Assembly (NCBI RefSeq): GCF_018141105.1
Contig: NZ_CP054839.1
Location: forward strand, 3,100,001-3,164,000
Origin: Saccharopolyspora erythraea
GTDB lineage: Bacteria; Actinomycetota; Actinomycetes; Mycobacteriales; Pseudonocardiaceae
DNA: 64,000 bases
Reading direction: 5' to 3'
The notes beneath the pieces are model-generated. The model had not been told where the DNA came from. It saw only the letters and a list, made by a program, of their open reading frames with translations, and ran no database searches. Both the position numbers and the translations under genes were made by a program. Within the stretch, counting starts at the first letter, position 1; every line of letters begins with the position of its first letter. Of this stretch, positions 36,031 to 45,418 are shown one piece after another.

Positions 36031-37110
36031 ATGGGGCGACCGTGTGGCGGAATCCGCACCGGCCGCTCGCCGGAATGGAGCAAACGAGCTGAAGCGCCGC
36101 CGCAGGCGCTATGGGAGGCAGCCGACTCGAAGGCCGACGGTTCGCTGGGACAGCTGCTCGGCTACCACTACCTGTGGAACTTCATGCCGCGACTGTGGGG
36201 GACCGAGGAGCAGCGGGACCGGTGGGAACCGCTCTCGGCTGAGAACCGCTGGTTCTGGGGTGCGGCGGTGAACCCGCGCGATGCGGACCTCGTGGTCCGC
36301 GATGTCGGTGACGAGCTGGTTTTCAGCGGCCGCAAGTTCTTCTCCACCGGCGGCCGGGTCAGCGACGTGGTCGTCCTGGAAGGCGTGGTCGTCGACGAGA
36401 CCGGTCAGCCCACCGAGAAGCGCGTGTTCGGGCTCGTGCGTTCCGACGACCCGGGTCTGGTGCGCAACGACGACTGGGACAACATGGGCCAGCGGCTGAC
36501 CGAAAGCGGCAGCGTTGAGGTCAACGATGTCCGGGTGCCGTGGCGCGATGCCCTGGGCTACACCGACAAAGTGCAGGTGGTGCCGGCCTACGCGACGATC
36601 ACCACGCCGATCCACCAGTTGGTGTTCGTCAACATGTACCTCGGTATCGCGCAGGGTGCGCTGGCTGCGGCGAAGCGCTACACGAACGAGCGCACGCGCC
36701 CGTGGGCGCTCGCCGAGGGCGTGGAGTCGGCCAACCGCGATCCCTACATCCTGAGCACGTATGGGGAGCTGAGCGCGTCGTTGCAGGCGACAGAGGCGTT
36801 CGTGGATCGCGCCGTCGAGGAGATGCAGGGCGCGCACGACGCGCCGGAACTGATCGATGCCGAGCAGCGCGGAAAGCTGGAGGTGCTCGTCGCTGCGGCC
36901 AAGATCCAGGCGAGCAAGGTCGCGCTCGGCGTGACCAGCCGGGCTTTCGAAGTCATGGGAGCGCGGGCGACCGCTTCCTCGCTCGGCTTCGACCGGTACT
37001 GGCGCGACGTGCGGACTCACACGCTCCACGACCCGATCGCGTACAAGCTGCGCGAGGTCGGCGACTTCGAGCTCAACGGCCGACTGCCCGAGCCGGGCTG
37101 GTACTCCTGA
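36031..37110 (+). pseudogene. N-terminally truncated acyl-CoA-dehydrogenase-like (DszC/SfnB-type) monooxygenase
   Basis: The frame encodes a flavin monooxygenase of the acyl-CoA dehydrogenase fold from about 36110 on: SLGQLLGYHYLWNF, FWGAAVNPRDADL, SGRKFFSTGGRVSD, NMGQRLTESGSV, and the C-terminal GARATASSLGFDRYWRDVR. The N-terminal helical domain of about 80 residues is missing; the bases before 36110 give no family similarity. ATG 36031 is the nearest start and has no convincing ribosome-binding site. Either a decayed gene or a short variant. Intact relatives use FMNH2 to oxidise organosulfur compounds. Confidence 0.65.
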
Positions 37111-37255
37111 TCTCACGTCGGCGAACAGGTCGATTCATGCCGGATCAAAAACCAGTTCGCGCATGACGCGCTCATGCGATGGGCGTGCCTGCCGCTGTGC
37201 ACCCGGTCGGATGCATGTCGCGGAGTGCGCCGCGCCGGGACCACTGTAGACAGAT

Positions 37256-38326
37256 GTGAGGTTCGTTGATCTTCTGCGAGGATTCTGCCAAAAAGACGTG
37301 ACGAAGGTGCGCCTGGCCGTCGACGTGAGTCTCGAGATCGAGGACTGCGCCGATGACACCACCGACGAGGAAGTCCTGCGGTGCGCCGAATTCCTGCGCT
37401 CCGCGGAGCTGGAAGTGCACGGCCGGGACGACGCGGCCACCGCGACTCTGCGCGTAACCGCCGACGGCGGGACCACCGAGCTCGAACTCACCCCGGTAGC
37501 GGTCCGCGGCGGCTTCAGGTTCGGGGTACGCCACGTGGGAGGAACGCCGCACCCCGAGCTGCGTGCGATGGAAGAGCACCTGAACAGCGGAAGCCTGCTG
37601 CGCGTGCTGTACGGGTCGGGACACGCCTTCAACGGGCGGACGTTGTTTCGCCGCAACATCGGCACAGCGCCGTTCACGAACATCGAGTTCGGCGACTTCA
37701 ACGGGTACTCGATCAGCGAGGAGAAGCCCACCGGATCGAACGACCAGCAGATCCACCGAAACATCGCGGAACCCGGTGACACCTCGCTGTTCGCCTGGGT
37801 CGTCGACCAGTGCCGGTCCGGGTGGCTGCTGTGCGATGACGGCAACGGCGAGGTCGCCGACTTCCTGCACCTGACCGCCGGCGGGCAGCTCACCGCGATC
37901 CACGTGAAGGCGTCGGCTTCCATGAGTGCGGGTCGTCAGATCTCGCTGGTCCCGTTCGAGCAGTTGGCCAGCCAGGCAATGAAGAACAAGGGAATGATGG
38001 AGCGGGAGCCGCTGGCCGATCGGCTGCGCGAGCGGCTGGGTGAACAGGGCAGGCCCTGGTCGGCGACGTGGCATGACGGCGTGCGAGCGTCGGCGGCGGA
38101 TTTCGTGGACGCGCTCGATCGGCACCGGCACGACACCCGCACTCACGTCAGGCTCGTCCAACCGCACCTGTCCGAGACCGCGCACCGGCGCGCGAAGGGG
38201 CACATCGTCGCGCACCGGCGAACCGTGCAGGCGTACCGGCTGCGCCTGCTCGACGAGCTCCTCAACGACACTCGGCAATCGATCATCAGCAACTGCCACG
38301 ACCTGACCGTCGTCGGCTGCCGCTGA
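37256..38326 (+). CDS. Uncharacterised protein, possible C-terminal remnant of a defence-type helicase
   Basis: 356 residues from a GTG, with a stop codon (TAG) in frame three codons upstream and no clear ribosome-binding site. The segment WLLCDDGNGEVADFLHL followed by AIHVKASASMSAGR and FEQLASQAMKN recalls the C-terminal part of large DEAD/DEAH helicases from defence loci. No helicase motifs are present here. It is probably the 3' part of a larger gene that lost its front, but it could be expressed alone. Not recognised with certainty. Confidence 0.5.
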   Translation: MRFVDLLRGFCQKDVTKVRLAVDVSLEIEDCADDTTDEEVLRCAEFLRSAELEVHGRDDAATATLRVTADGGTTELELTPVAVRGGFRFGVRHVGGTPHPELRAMEEHLNSGSLLRVLYGSGHAFNGRTLFRRNIGTAPFTNIEFGDFNGYSISEEKPTGSNDQQIHRNIAEPGDTSLFAWVVDQCRSGWLLCDDGNGEVADFLHLTAGGQLTAIHVKASASMSAGRQISLVPFEQLASQAMKNKGMMEREPLADRLRERLGEQGRPWSATWHDGVRASAADFVDALDRHRHDTRTHVRLVQPHLSETAHRRAKGHIVAHRRTVQAYRLRLLDELLNDTRQSIISNCHDLTVVGCR

Positions 38327-39172
38327 CCCCGGAAGCGGGCGTGAACGCCTCATCCGCCGCACTGGCTTTGGCCGTCGAGGCGTTCACCTGATGTCCCCTC
38401 GCGCTGGGACCGTCGTCACGTCGAACTTCCGAGCACACCCGGTACCACCTGACCGGCTCACCCGCCGACGCAGTTGACCGCACACGGGGACTGGTGGGCT
38501 CAAGCCCGCCCACCTTGCGCAACCGCAACCAGCGCGGCTGGCTGAACACGGAAGTGGGGAACCCGGAGCCGCGCTGCGTCCGTGATAGCGGGTCAGCGGC
38601 GTACGCGACCGCCGAAGCGTCCCCGGCGCGCACTACCGACTCAAAGGCTGCTCGCGCGTGCCAAGCTGCCGAAGCGGTCTGACCGCCCGCAGTTTGGCTG
38701 CGGCGTCGGCGGACGCACGGGAGAGCTGGTGGCTGAGGCGCTCGAAGGGCGGTCGTTGGGCAGCTTTCGTAGGCGCATATTGGCGGTCAGGCGATTTCAG
38801 CGTTGACAGCAGTGTTCATGCCGTCCCTTCTTCTGGTCAGTGTGCTGTCATAGGTCGATGGTGCCGTGTTGGGTGGGGTAGGAGTATGGGTCGTCTTCAT
38901 AGCCGACCTGCACCTGAGGTACCGCCTGACAGGCCCAGCACCGCAGGCTCGAACAGGGTGGGGGTTTTGGTTCAGGTCCGTCCTCGGGCACAAGGTCGAT
39001 TCACCCGTTCGCCGGGTGAATTTTCATTTGGGCGGCTCGTCCAGCGGGATCGTAGTGAAATTGCAGTTCAACGGCCTGGTAGAGGTTCCCCAGCCGGTTC
39101 GGTTTTGCGCGGCGCTGTTCCTCCGCAGGGCGGGTTCGTTCGATACGTCAGCGATATCCGTTCGCTCCTACG
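38327..39172. other. 846-bp stretch without convincing gene
   Basis: Short frames on both strands show no family similarity or strong start. It contains the hairpin at 38999-39024 and presumably the vanRS promoter near its right end. Composition suggests decayed sequence next to the truncated genes to the left. Confidence 0.5.
38999..39024 (+). terminator. Terminator-like hairpin with T-run upstream of vanR
   Basis: ATTCACCCG-TTCGC-CGGGTGAAT followed by TTTTC. The perfect 9-bp stem and T-run look intrinsic on the plus strand, yet no recognised gene ends just upstream. It could end a small RNA or act as a leader element about 155 bp before vanR. Confidence 0.5.
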
Positions 39173-39181
39173 ATGGAGGGT

Positions 39182-39877
39182 ATGCGTGTGCTGGTAGTCG
39201 AGGATGAGCTCTACATGGCCGAGGCCATCCGCGATGGATTGCGTCTGGAGGCGATCGCGGCCGACATCGCCGGGGACGGTGACACCGCTCTGGAGATGCT
39301 CAGCATCAACGCCTACGACATCGCCGTCCTCGACCGCGACATCCCTGGGCCCTCCGGCGACGAGGTTGCCGAACGCATCGTCGCTTCGGGCAGCGGAATG
39401 CCGATCCTGATGCTCACCGCTGCGGACCGGCTGGACGACAAGGCTTCCGGGTTCGAGCTCGGCGCTGATGACTACCTCACCAAGCCGTTCGAGCTGCGAG
39501 AGCTCGTGCTCCGTCTCAGAGCCCTCGACCGCAGGCGTGCCCACAGCAGGCCGCCCGTGCAGGAGCTTGCCGGCCTGCGGCTGGATCCGTTCCGCCGCGA
39601 GGTCTACCGGGACGGTCGGTACGTCGCGCTGACCCGGAAGCAGTTCGCGGTGCTCGAAGTCCTCGTGGCCGCCGAAGGCGGTGTCATCAGCACCGAGGAG
39701 CTCCTGGAACGGGCTTGGGATGAGAATGCCGACCCGTTCACCAACGCCGTGCGCATCACTGTATCCGCACTGCGCAAGCGGCTCGGCGAACCCTGGCTGA
39801 TCGCCACTGTGCCCGGCGTCGGTTACCGCATCGACACGGGAACCGACGCCGAGGGCGGGGGAGGCGAGCGTGGATAG
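39182..39877 (+). CDS. vanR: VanR-type response regulator (OmpR/PhoB family)
   Basis: 231 residues from ATG 39182 (ATG 39173 is alternative). Receiver domain with the acidic DE pair near residue 8, phosphoacceptor Asp in AVLDRDIPG and Lys in LTKPFELREL; C-terminal winged helix with LTRKQFAVLEVLV and GVGYRID. Overlaps the kinase gene by 8 bp. Its location next to vanHAX identifies it as the probable glycopeptide-resistance regulator. Confidence 0.85.
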   Translation: MRVLVVEDELYMAEAIRDGLRLEAIAADIAGDGDTALEMLSINAYDIAVLDRDIPGPSGDEVAERIVASGSGMPILMLTAADRLDDKASGFELGADDYLTKPFELRELVLRLRALDRRRAHSRPPVQELAGLRLDPFRREVYRDGRYVALTRKQFAVLEVLVAAEGGVISTEELLERAWDENADPFTNAVRITVSALRKRLGEPWLIATVPGVGYRIDTGTDAEGGGGERG

Positions 39878-40961
39878 GGCGTCTGGGCTGAGCGTTCGTC
39901 TCAAGCTCACCTTCAGTTATGCCGGCTTCCTCCTGCTCGCCGGTGCTGTGCTGCTCGGGGCTTTTGCGGTGTTCTTGGGCGACTACCGGGAGAGGGCGCA
40001 GGACGCTGGCGAGGTTGTGATCGCGCCTTCGGGCACCGAGCTGCTGCGTGACTTCGCGCCGGCGGCCATCGCCGCGATTGTGTTCCTCCTGGTGTTCGGT
40101 TTCGTCGGAGGGTGGATTCTCGCTGGGCGGATGCTGGCCCCGTTGACCCGCATCACCGATGCCACGCGCACGGCTGCGAGGGGGTCGCTCTCTCACCGGA
40201 TCGAGTTGGAGGGGCGCCAGGACGAGTTCCGAGAGCTCGCTGATGCCTTCGACGGCATGCTCGCACGGCTCGAAGCACATGTCGCCGAACAGCAGCGCTT
40301 CGCAGCGAACGCTTCTCACGAGCTGCGTACTCCACTTGCGATCACGCAGACCCTGCTCGACGTCGCTCGCAACGATCCTAGCCGGGAAAGCAGCGAGCTC
40401 GACGAACGCCTCCGCGTCGTCAACGCCCGAGCGATCGACCTCACCGAAGCCTTGCTCATGCTGAGCCGCACTGACCAGCGCTCCTTCGCCCGAGATGACG
40501 TTGACTTGTCTCTCATCGCGGAAGAAGCCACCGAAACACTCATCCCTCTTGCCGAGAAGCATGACGTTGTCATTGAAACCTCCGGGGACATCACCCCGAC
40601 CGTCGGGTCCCATGCGCTCCTGCTGCAGTTGACCACGAACCTCCTGCACAACGCGATCGTCCACAACCTGCCCGAACACGGCACCGTTCAGGTCAGCACC
40701 GCTGTCGGCCCCGAGGCCGCCGTGCTTACGGTCGAGAACACCGGTGACAAGCTCGGTCCGCACGTGGTCTCCACCCTCACCGAGCCGTTCCAGCGCGGCA
40801 CCGAGCGCATCCGCAGCGACCATGTAGGTGCCGGTCTCGGTCTGGCGATCGCCAAGAGCATCACCCGAGCGCACGACGGAACGCTCTCGCTCAGCCCGCG
40901 CGCCGACGGCGGGCTCTGCGTCACGGTACGACTACCCGCGACAGGCCGGCAGGTCCCGTAG
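39870..40961 (+). CDS. vanS: VanS-type sensor histidine kinase
   Basis: 363 residues: two membrane segments (about 10-32 and 65-85) around a short external loop, HAMP region (RMLAPLTRITDATR), HisKA with FAANASHELRTPL, and HATPase with NLLHNAIVHN and GAGLGLAIAKS. The sensing loop of about 30 residues fits VanS proteins that sense glycopeptide or lipid II directly. Its last 30 bp overlap the 3' end of the convergent GNAT gene. Confidence 0.85.
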   Translation: MDRASGLSVRLKLTFSYAGFLLLAGAVLLGAFAVFLGDYRERAQDAGEVVIAPSGTELLRDFAPAAIAAIVFLLVFGFVGGWILAGRMLAPLTRITDATRTAARGSLSHRIELEGRQDEFRELADAFDGMLARLEAHVAEQQRFAANASHELRTPLAITQTLLDVARNDPSRESSELDERLRVVNARAIDLTEALLMLSRTDQRSFARDDVDLSLIAEEATETLIPLAEKHDVVIETSGDITPTVGSHALLLQLTTNLLHNAIVHNLPEHGTVQVSTAVGPEAAVLTVENTGDKLGPHVVSTLTEPFQRGTERIRSDHVGAGLGLAIAKSITRAHDGTLSLSPRADGGLCVTVRLPATGRQVP

Positions 40962-41381
40962 GAAGCGGGACGAGATTCGGGCTTGGCCGGTGTACCCGCG
41001 TCGCTCGTAGAATCTGTGCGCGTCCGGTCGTCGATCACTGCTGGTGACCTCCATTCGAACGCATCCGCGGTCGGCGGCGAAGGACTCGGCGGTCTCGACG
41101 AGCCGGGAGCCGACGCCGTCTCCGCGTGCTCGGTCGGAGACGACCAGTGCGGTGATTCGGCCCCAGGCGCCTTCGCGTTCGAAGAACGGGCAGACGTGGA
41201 CGGCGATGACGCCGAGTGACTCGTCGTCGGTTTCGGCGATGTAGGCCGCACTGGCCGGGTCGTCGAACCAGGCATGGAGCCGAGCGGCTGTCGCTGGCCG
41301 ATCATCCTGGGGATAACCCAGCTGGCAGAGCAGTTCGTCGACGGCTTCGGCGTCAACGCTGCGCGCTGGTCGTATTCGCAT
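40932..41381 (-). CDS. GNAT family N-acetyltransferase
   Basis: 149 residues from ATG 41381 with TTGGAG upstream. GNAT core ITALVVSDRARGDGVGSRLVE for acetyl-CoA and RFYERRGY near the end. Last gene of the vanHAX unit, overlapping the peptidase gene by 29 bp. Substrate unknown; position suggests a cell-wall or antibiotic-related amine. Confidence 0.8.
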   Translation of the reverse strand: MRIRPARSVDAEAVDELLCQLGYPQDDRPATAARLHAWFDDPASAAYIAETDDESLGVIAVHVCPFFEREGAWGRITALVVSDRARGDGVGSRLVETAESFAADRGCVRMEVTSSDRRPDAHRFYERRGYTGQARISSRFLRDLPACRG

Positions 41382-41988
41382 GGTTCGCTCCAAGCTTCGT
41401 TCGCCGCGGTGCCGCTCTGATCAGGATTCCTCGGTTTGCGTGAAACCGCTCGAATACGTGCAGGGGTAGCGATGCGGAGTCTGAGTTGTGGGAGTAGCCC
41501 GACGGGTTGTGGAACCGCACCACCCCGTCCTCGACCGCATAGACAAGCACGAGGTGGCCTCCTCGTTGCGGCGCGTGGGTGTCGGGGTCGCGAATCTCGG
41601 GAGATACCGAGGCGATCATGACCTGCCCAGGGCGCACCTCTCGGCTGGACACGTGAATCGGCGTGTGCTCGACCAGTACGCAGTGGAATCCGAACTGTGA
41701 GCTGACCCAGGCCATGAACGGCCGGTAGATTAGTCCTCCGACCTTGCCGGAGGACTCCACCACGTAGCAGTCCCGCTCGAGTGCCAGCGCGAGAAGTTCG
41801 CCCATCGTCAGCCGGACGTCGGTCCAGCCGTGGAGCAGCGACTGCAGACACGCCAAACCGCAGACCTTGCGGGACCAGAACAGGTACTCCTCGCTTGAGC
41901 GGTATCCGTCGGAGGCCCAGTCGTGCAGCCGCGAGGGATCGGTGCGCGGCAAGAAGACCTCCAGCCCCGATCGGTCGGTGCGCCGCAT
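41353..41988 (-). CDS. C39-like (papain-fold) peptidase in the van operon
   Basis: 211 residues from ATG 41988 (ACGAGG upstream); an ATG inside the end of vanX is an alternative. CGLACLQSLLHG supplies the Cys region, GGHLVLVYAVED the His region and FHNPSGY the Asp/Asn region of a C39-type cysteine peptidase. No ABC transporter is attached and no signal peptide is evident. It follows vanX closely, so may process peptidoglycan precursors or a peptide; function unknown. Confidence 0.7.
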   Translation of the reverse strand: MRRTDRSGLEVFLPRTDPSRLHDWASDGYRSSEEYLFWSRKVCGLACLQSLLHGWTDVRLTMGELLALALERDCYVVESSGKVGGLIYRPFMAWVSSQFGFHCVLVEHTPIHVSSREVRPGQVMIASVSPEIRDPDTHAPQRGGHLVLVYAVEDGVVRFHNPSGYSHNSDSASLPLHVFERFHANRGILIRAAPRRTKLGANHANTTSAQR

Positions 41989-42046
41989 GACGACCTCGTC
42001 GTTGCGTTCCAAGCACCCCCATTGCGAGACGCACCGGAGATTCCGT

Positions 42047-42655
42047 TCAGGTGATGGGAAAGTCGAAGTAGTCATCGGGATGAGGCTCGTTCCTGAGTGT
42101 GTAGTGCCACCATTCGCGGTCGTACCGATCGAATCCGCAGTCCTCCATGACGGAACGGAGATGCTCGCGGTTTCGGGCCTCGGTTGGCGTGATTCCTCGG
42201 GCTCGATGATGTGAGACGGGGTCCATGAGGTCGTGGCCGCCACCCATGGGAGCCAGCTCGTCGGTGGCGAGGTGGTAGAGCGTCAGGTCGACCGCGCTAC
42301 CCCTGCTGTGGCCCGACTTCGCGGCCACGTATCCGTGCTCGACCATCTCGGCCCGATCGATGTTCGGGTAGTGCCGCAGTTTGGTCCGGCCATCTTCCGG
42401 CTGTTCGGACCAGCGGAGGAAGCCGTCGACCGCGCGTTGCGGGCGATACCCGTCCCAGAGGAGCAGTCCGAAGCCGAGGGACGCTGCCTTCTCGCGCGCT
42501 TGCTCCAGGGCCGCGCACAGGGACCGGGTGCCGACGATGCGATTCGCGAGGTAGCCGTCCACCGGTTTGCCGGTGAAGTTGTCCCAGGTGGCGTACTTGG
42601 CATCCCAGCGGACGCCCGGCACCTGATCGTCGACGTAGACGAAGTCGTCATTCAT
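42047..42655 (-). CDS. vanX: VanX D-Ala-D-Ala dipeptidase
   Basis: 202 residues, the normal length. Zinc motif SGHSRGSAVDLTL (His and Asp ligands) and EWWHY with the catalytic Glu and third His. Hydrolyses D-Ala-D-Ala so that only D-Ala-D-Lac enters peptidoglycan. ATGA overlap with the ligase gene. Confidence 0.95.
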   Translation of the reverse strand: MNDDFVYVDDQVPGVRWDAKYATWDNFTGKPVDGYLANRIVGTRSLCAALEQAREKAASLGFGLLLWDGYRPQRAVDGFLRWSEQPEDGRTKLRHYPNIDRAEMVEHGYVAAKSGHSRGSAVDLTLYHLATDELAPMGGGHDLMDPVSHHRARGITPTEARNREHLRSVMEDCGFDRYDREWWHYTLRNEPHPDDYFDFPIT

Positions 42656-43692
42656 CGCGTCTTCCCGTCCAACGTCGTCGAGATGAGCCGGTCGATCAGA
42701 TCGGACAGCGGCACCCCTGCGGCGGCCATCATCCGCGGGTAGCGGCTGTAGGACGTCATGCCAGGCATGGTGTTGACCTCGTTGAGGATCACCCGCCCGT
42801 CGTTGGTGAGGAACATGTCGACACGGGCGAGTCCCTCGCAGCCCAGGGCCCGGTAGATGGTCTTGGCGGTCTCCTGGACGAGCTGGCGCGATTCGTCGGA
42901 GATGTCGGCGGGAACGATGAAGGTCGAGTTCTCCGATCCGGTCTCAGGGGAGACCTCCTGGTGGATCCTGAAGAATCCGTGCGAGAGGTCGACCCGGTCC
43001 ACCGCGCCCGTGACCAGGCCGGACAGGTCACCGAGGACCGCACAACCGATCTCGTTGCCGGACACGGCTTCCTCGATCAGGACCTTCGAGTCGTACTGCC
43101 GCGCCGCACTCAGTGCGCTCGGCAATTCGTCAGCTCCGGTGACCTTGCTGACGCCGAACGAGGAGCCCGAACGGGCGGGCTTCACGAAGACGGGATACCG
43201 AAGGCGGTCGGGGCCGACCTCTTCGTTCTCCTCGACCACCAAGAACACCGGGGTGGCGATTCCCGCGCTCTTGGCGACGGTGTAGGCCAAGGCCTTGTCC
43301 ATGCACGCGGCCGAGGCCTGAATGCCGCAGCCGACGTAGGGGATGCCGGAGAGCTCCAACAAGCCCTGGATCGCGCCGTCCTCCCCGAGCCTGCCGTGAA
43401 GCATCGGTAGGACGACGTCGAGGCGAACCGTCTCGTAGCCTTCCTCCCCCGTGAGCAGCAGGCCGTGCAAGCTCCGGTCAGGTGACAGGGTGACCGGACG
43501 AGCGCTGGCGTTATCCCAATCCGCGTCGGGGCCGTCGCAGAGCCTCCAGTCGCCGCCGGTCGTGATGCCGATCCAGAGCGGCTCGTACTTCTCGGTGTCG
43601 AGGTTCCTCGCCACCTCTCGCGCCGACTTGACCGAAACGGGATGCTCCTCGCAAGCGCCTCCGAAGATGACTGCGACCTTCAACCTGCTCAT
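42652..43692 (-). CDS. vanA: VanA-type D-Ala-D-Lac ligase
   Basis: 346 residues with the ATP-grasp fold: VAVIFGGACEEHPVSVKSA, FVKPARSGSSFGVSKV, and NEVNTMPGMTSYSRYP. The omega-loop FRIHQEVSPE carries the His that favours D-lactate over D-Ala in VanA/VanB-type ligases. Flanked by overlapping vanH and vanX. The subtype (A, B, or actinobacterial) cannot be fixed by eye. Confidence 0.92.
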   Translation of the reverse strand: MSRLKVAVIFGGACEEHPVSVKSAREVARNLDTEKYEPLWIGITTGGDWRLCDGPDADWDNASARPVTLSPDRSLHGLLLTGEEGYETVRLDVVLPMLHGRLGEDGAIQGLLELSGIPYVGCGIQASAACMDKALAYTVAKSAGIATPVFLVVEENEEVGPDRLRYPVFVKPARSGSSFGVSKVTGADELPSALSAARQYDSKVLIEEAVSGNEIGCAVLGDLSGLVTGAVDRVDLSHGFFRIHQEVSPETGSENSTFIVPADISDESRQLVQETAKTIYRALGCEGLARVDMFLTNDGRVILNEVNTMPGMTSYSRYPRMMAAAGVPLSDLIDRLISTTLDGKTR

Positions 43693-44720
43693 GCTGTTCT
43701 CCCGTTCTCGAAGTTCAGGCAGTTGATGAGGCTGTTCTCGACGATGTCCCTCAGGGCGTGCTCCGTGTAGTAGGCGGAGTGCGGACTGATCAGCACGTTC
43801 GGCAGGCGCTGCAGCCGCACCAGGGCCTCGTTCTCGAGATGCCTGTTTCGGCAGTCGGCGTAGAAGATCCCTTCCTCGCCTTCGAGGACGTCCAGCGCCG
43901 CACCGCCCAACCTGCCGCTCTCCAACGCCGACAGGAGGGCCTCGGTGTCGAGCAGCGGTCCGCGCCCCGTGTTGACGATGTACGCGCCGGTTTTCATCCG
44001 CTCGATGCGGTGGCGATCGAGGAGATGGTGCGTGTCCGCGGTGAGCGGGGTGTGGAGCGTGACGATGTCGCTCTGCTCGATCAGTTCGTCCAGAGGTGCG
44101 TGGTCAGCGCTCGCGTGGGACGGCCTGTCGTGGGCCAGCACGCGGCACCCGAAGCCTCGCAGCCGGTCGATCACTGCTGTGCCGATGCGCCCCGTTCCGA
44201 CCACGCCCACGGTCAGGTCGCGCAGTTCCTTGCCGCGGGTCTCACTCAGTCGGTAGTCGTGAGAATCGGTGCGACGGACAGTGGATTTCGCGTGGCGCAC
44301 GGCCATCAGCATCAACATCAACGTGTAGTCGGCCACGCTGTCCGGTGAGTAAGCGACGTTACCCACCGAGATGCCGACGCGCTCGGCGTACTCCAGGTCG
44401 ATGTGGTCGTAGCCGATGCTTCTGGTTGAGATGTATTCCACACCGGCCTCGCTGAGCGCCAGAAGCGCGGAGTTGGTGACCCGAGTCTTGTGGCTCACGC
44501 TGATACATCGGCTGCCGCGCACCAGTTCGGCATTGGTTTCATCGACGGCCTCCTCGACGATCGTTGGCGATGCACCGAGGCGAGCCCCCATCTCGCGGAA
44601 CACGGCGGCTTCGTCCGGACTGCACCCGAAGACCGTGGGCGAAGGGCACGGCTCGGCCATCGCTCGGGCGCGACGGTCCGCGGTCGCTCCGCTGTGGATC
44701 AAACCCAGTTCGCTGGCCAT
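43689..44720 (-). CDS. vanH: VanH D-lactate dehydrogenase
   Basis: 343 residues from ATG 44720; ATG 44660 would give 323, closer to known VanH. NAD motif GVVGTGRIGTAVIDRL, SIGYDHIDL, SVADYTLMLMLMA, and the catalytic His in SPHSAYYTEHAL. Reduces pyruvate to D-lactate for the ligase. First gene of the vanH-A-X-peptidase-GNAT unit; presumably activated by VanR. Confidence 0.93.
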   Translation of the reverse strand: MASELGLIHSGATADRRARAMAEPCPSPTVFGCSPDEAAVFREMGARLGASPTIVEEAVDETNAELVRGSRCISVSHKTRVTNSALLALSEAGVEYISTRSIGYDHIDLEYAERVGISVGNVAYSPDSVADYTLMLMLMAVRHAKSTVRRTDSHDYRLSETRGKELRDLTVGVVGTGRIGTAVIDRLRGFGCRVLAHDRPSHASADHAPLDELIEQSDIVTLHTPLTADTHHLLDRHRIERMKTGAYIVNTGRGPLLDTEALLSALESGRLGGAALDVLEGEEGIFYADCRNRHLENEALVRLQRLPNVLISPHSAYYTEHALRDIVENSLINCLNFENGRTA

Positions 44721-44836
44721 GCCTCAAGTCAAGACAGCGCGGTGTTGCCAGCACGTATGAGATTTTCGATATGCGGACGATATGCCGCACCGGCGCTTCG
44801 GCCGTCGCGATCTTCGTGTCTGTTCAGTGGTTGCGG

Positions 44837-45418
44837 TCAGGTGGTGAATCCGTCGAGGACGATCTTCAGGCAGTCCCTGGTGAGTTCTTCTGCTGTGTAG
44901 GCGTCGTCCGGGTGGCGCCATTTGATGGAGAGCGAGGCCGCGTCTCGGATGAAGCGGTGGAAGACCTTGGTGGGGATGTCTTCGCGGAAGACTCCGGCTC
45001 GCTTGCCGTCCTCGATCGTTTCCAGCCAGATCTGCTGGGCCTCGTCGGCCAGCTTCTTGGCGTCCCGGTAGCCGGGATCGTCGCGAAGGTTGGCCAGTTC
45101 GGTCTGGTAGACGATGGTGGCGTGCGGGCTTTCCTCCACGGTGCGCAGCGATACCTCCACGATGGCGCGCAGTCCCGCGCGCGGGTCGAGGCTGCGGAGT
45201 GCGACCTCGTCGTAGCCCGCCTTCAGCTGCTCCAGGTACGTGGTGACGACTTCGCGCACGATGGCGATCTTCGACGGGAAGTAGTGGCACAGCGCGCCGG
45301 ACTGGACTCCGACCCGGGCGGCGATCTGGCGCACGGTGGTCGAGGCGACGCCCTTGCTGGCGAACAACTCGGCGGAGGCGTGCAGGATGTCGGTGGGGGC
45401 CGTGTCGCAGCGGGGCGG
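44837..45418 (-). pseudogene. TetR-family regulator lacking its start, cut by IS
   Basis: The frame reads a TetR protein from TAPTDILHASAELFASKG through TTVRQIAARVGVQSGALCHYF to a complete C-terminal domain, but the first 8-10 residues and any ATG/GTG are replaced by transposase sequence at about 45400-45418. TTG 45367 is the only in-frame start and would lose part of helix 1. Probably inactive. Confidence 0.7.

Noticed and set aside
39182..44720. Part of a glycopeptide biosynthetic cluster
   Set aside because: No NRPS, P450 cross-linking or glycosyltransferase genes nearby; only resistance and regulatory genes are present.
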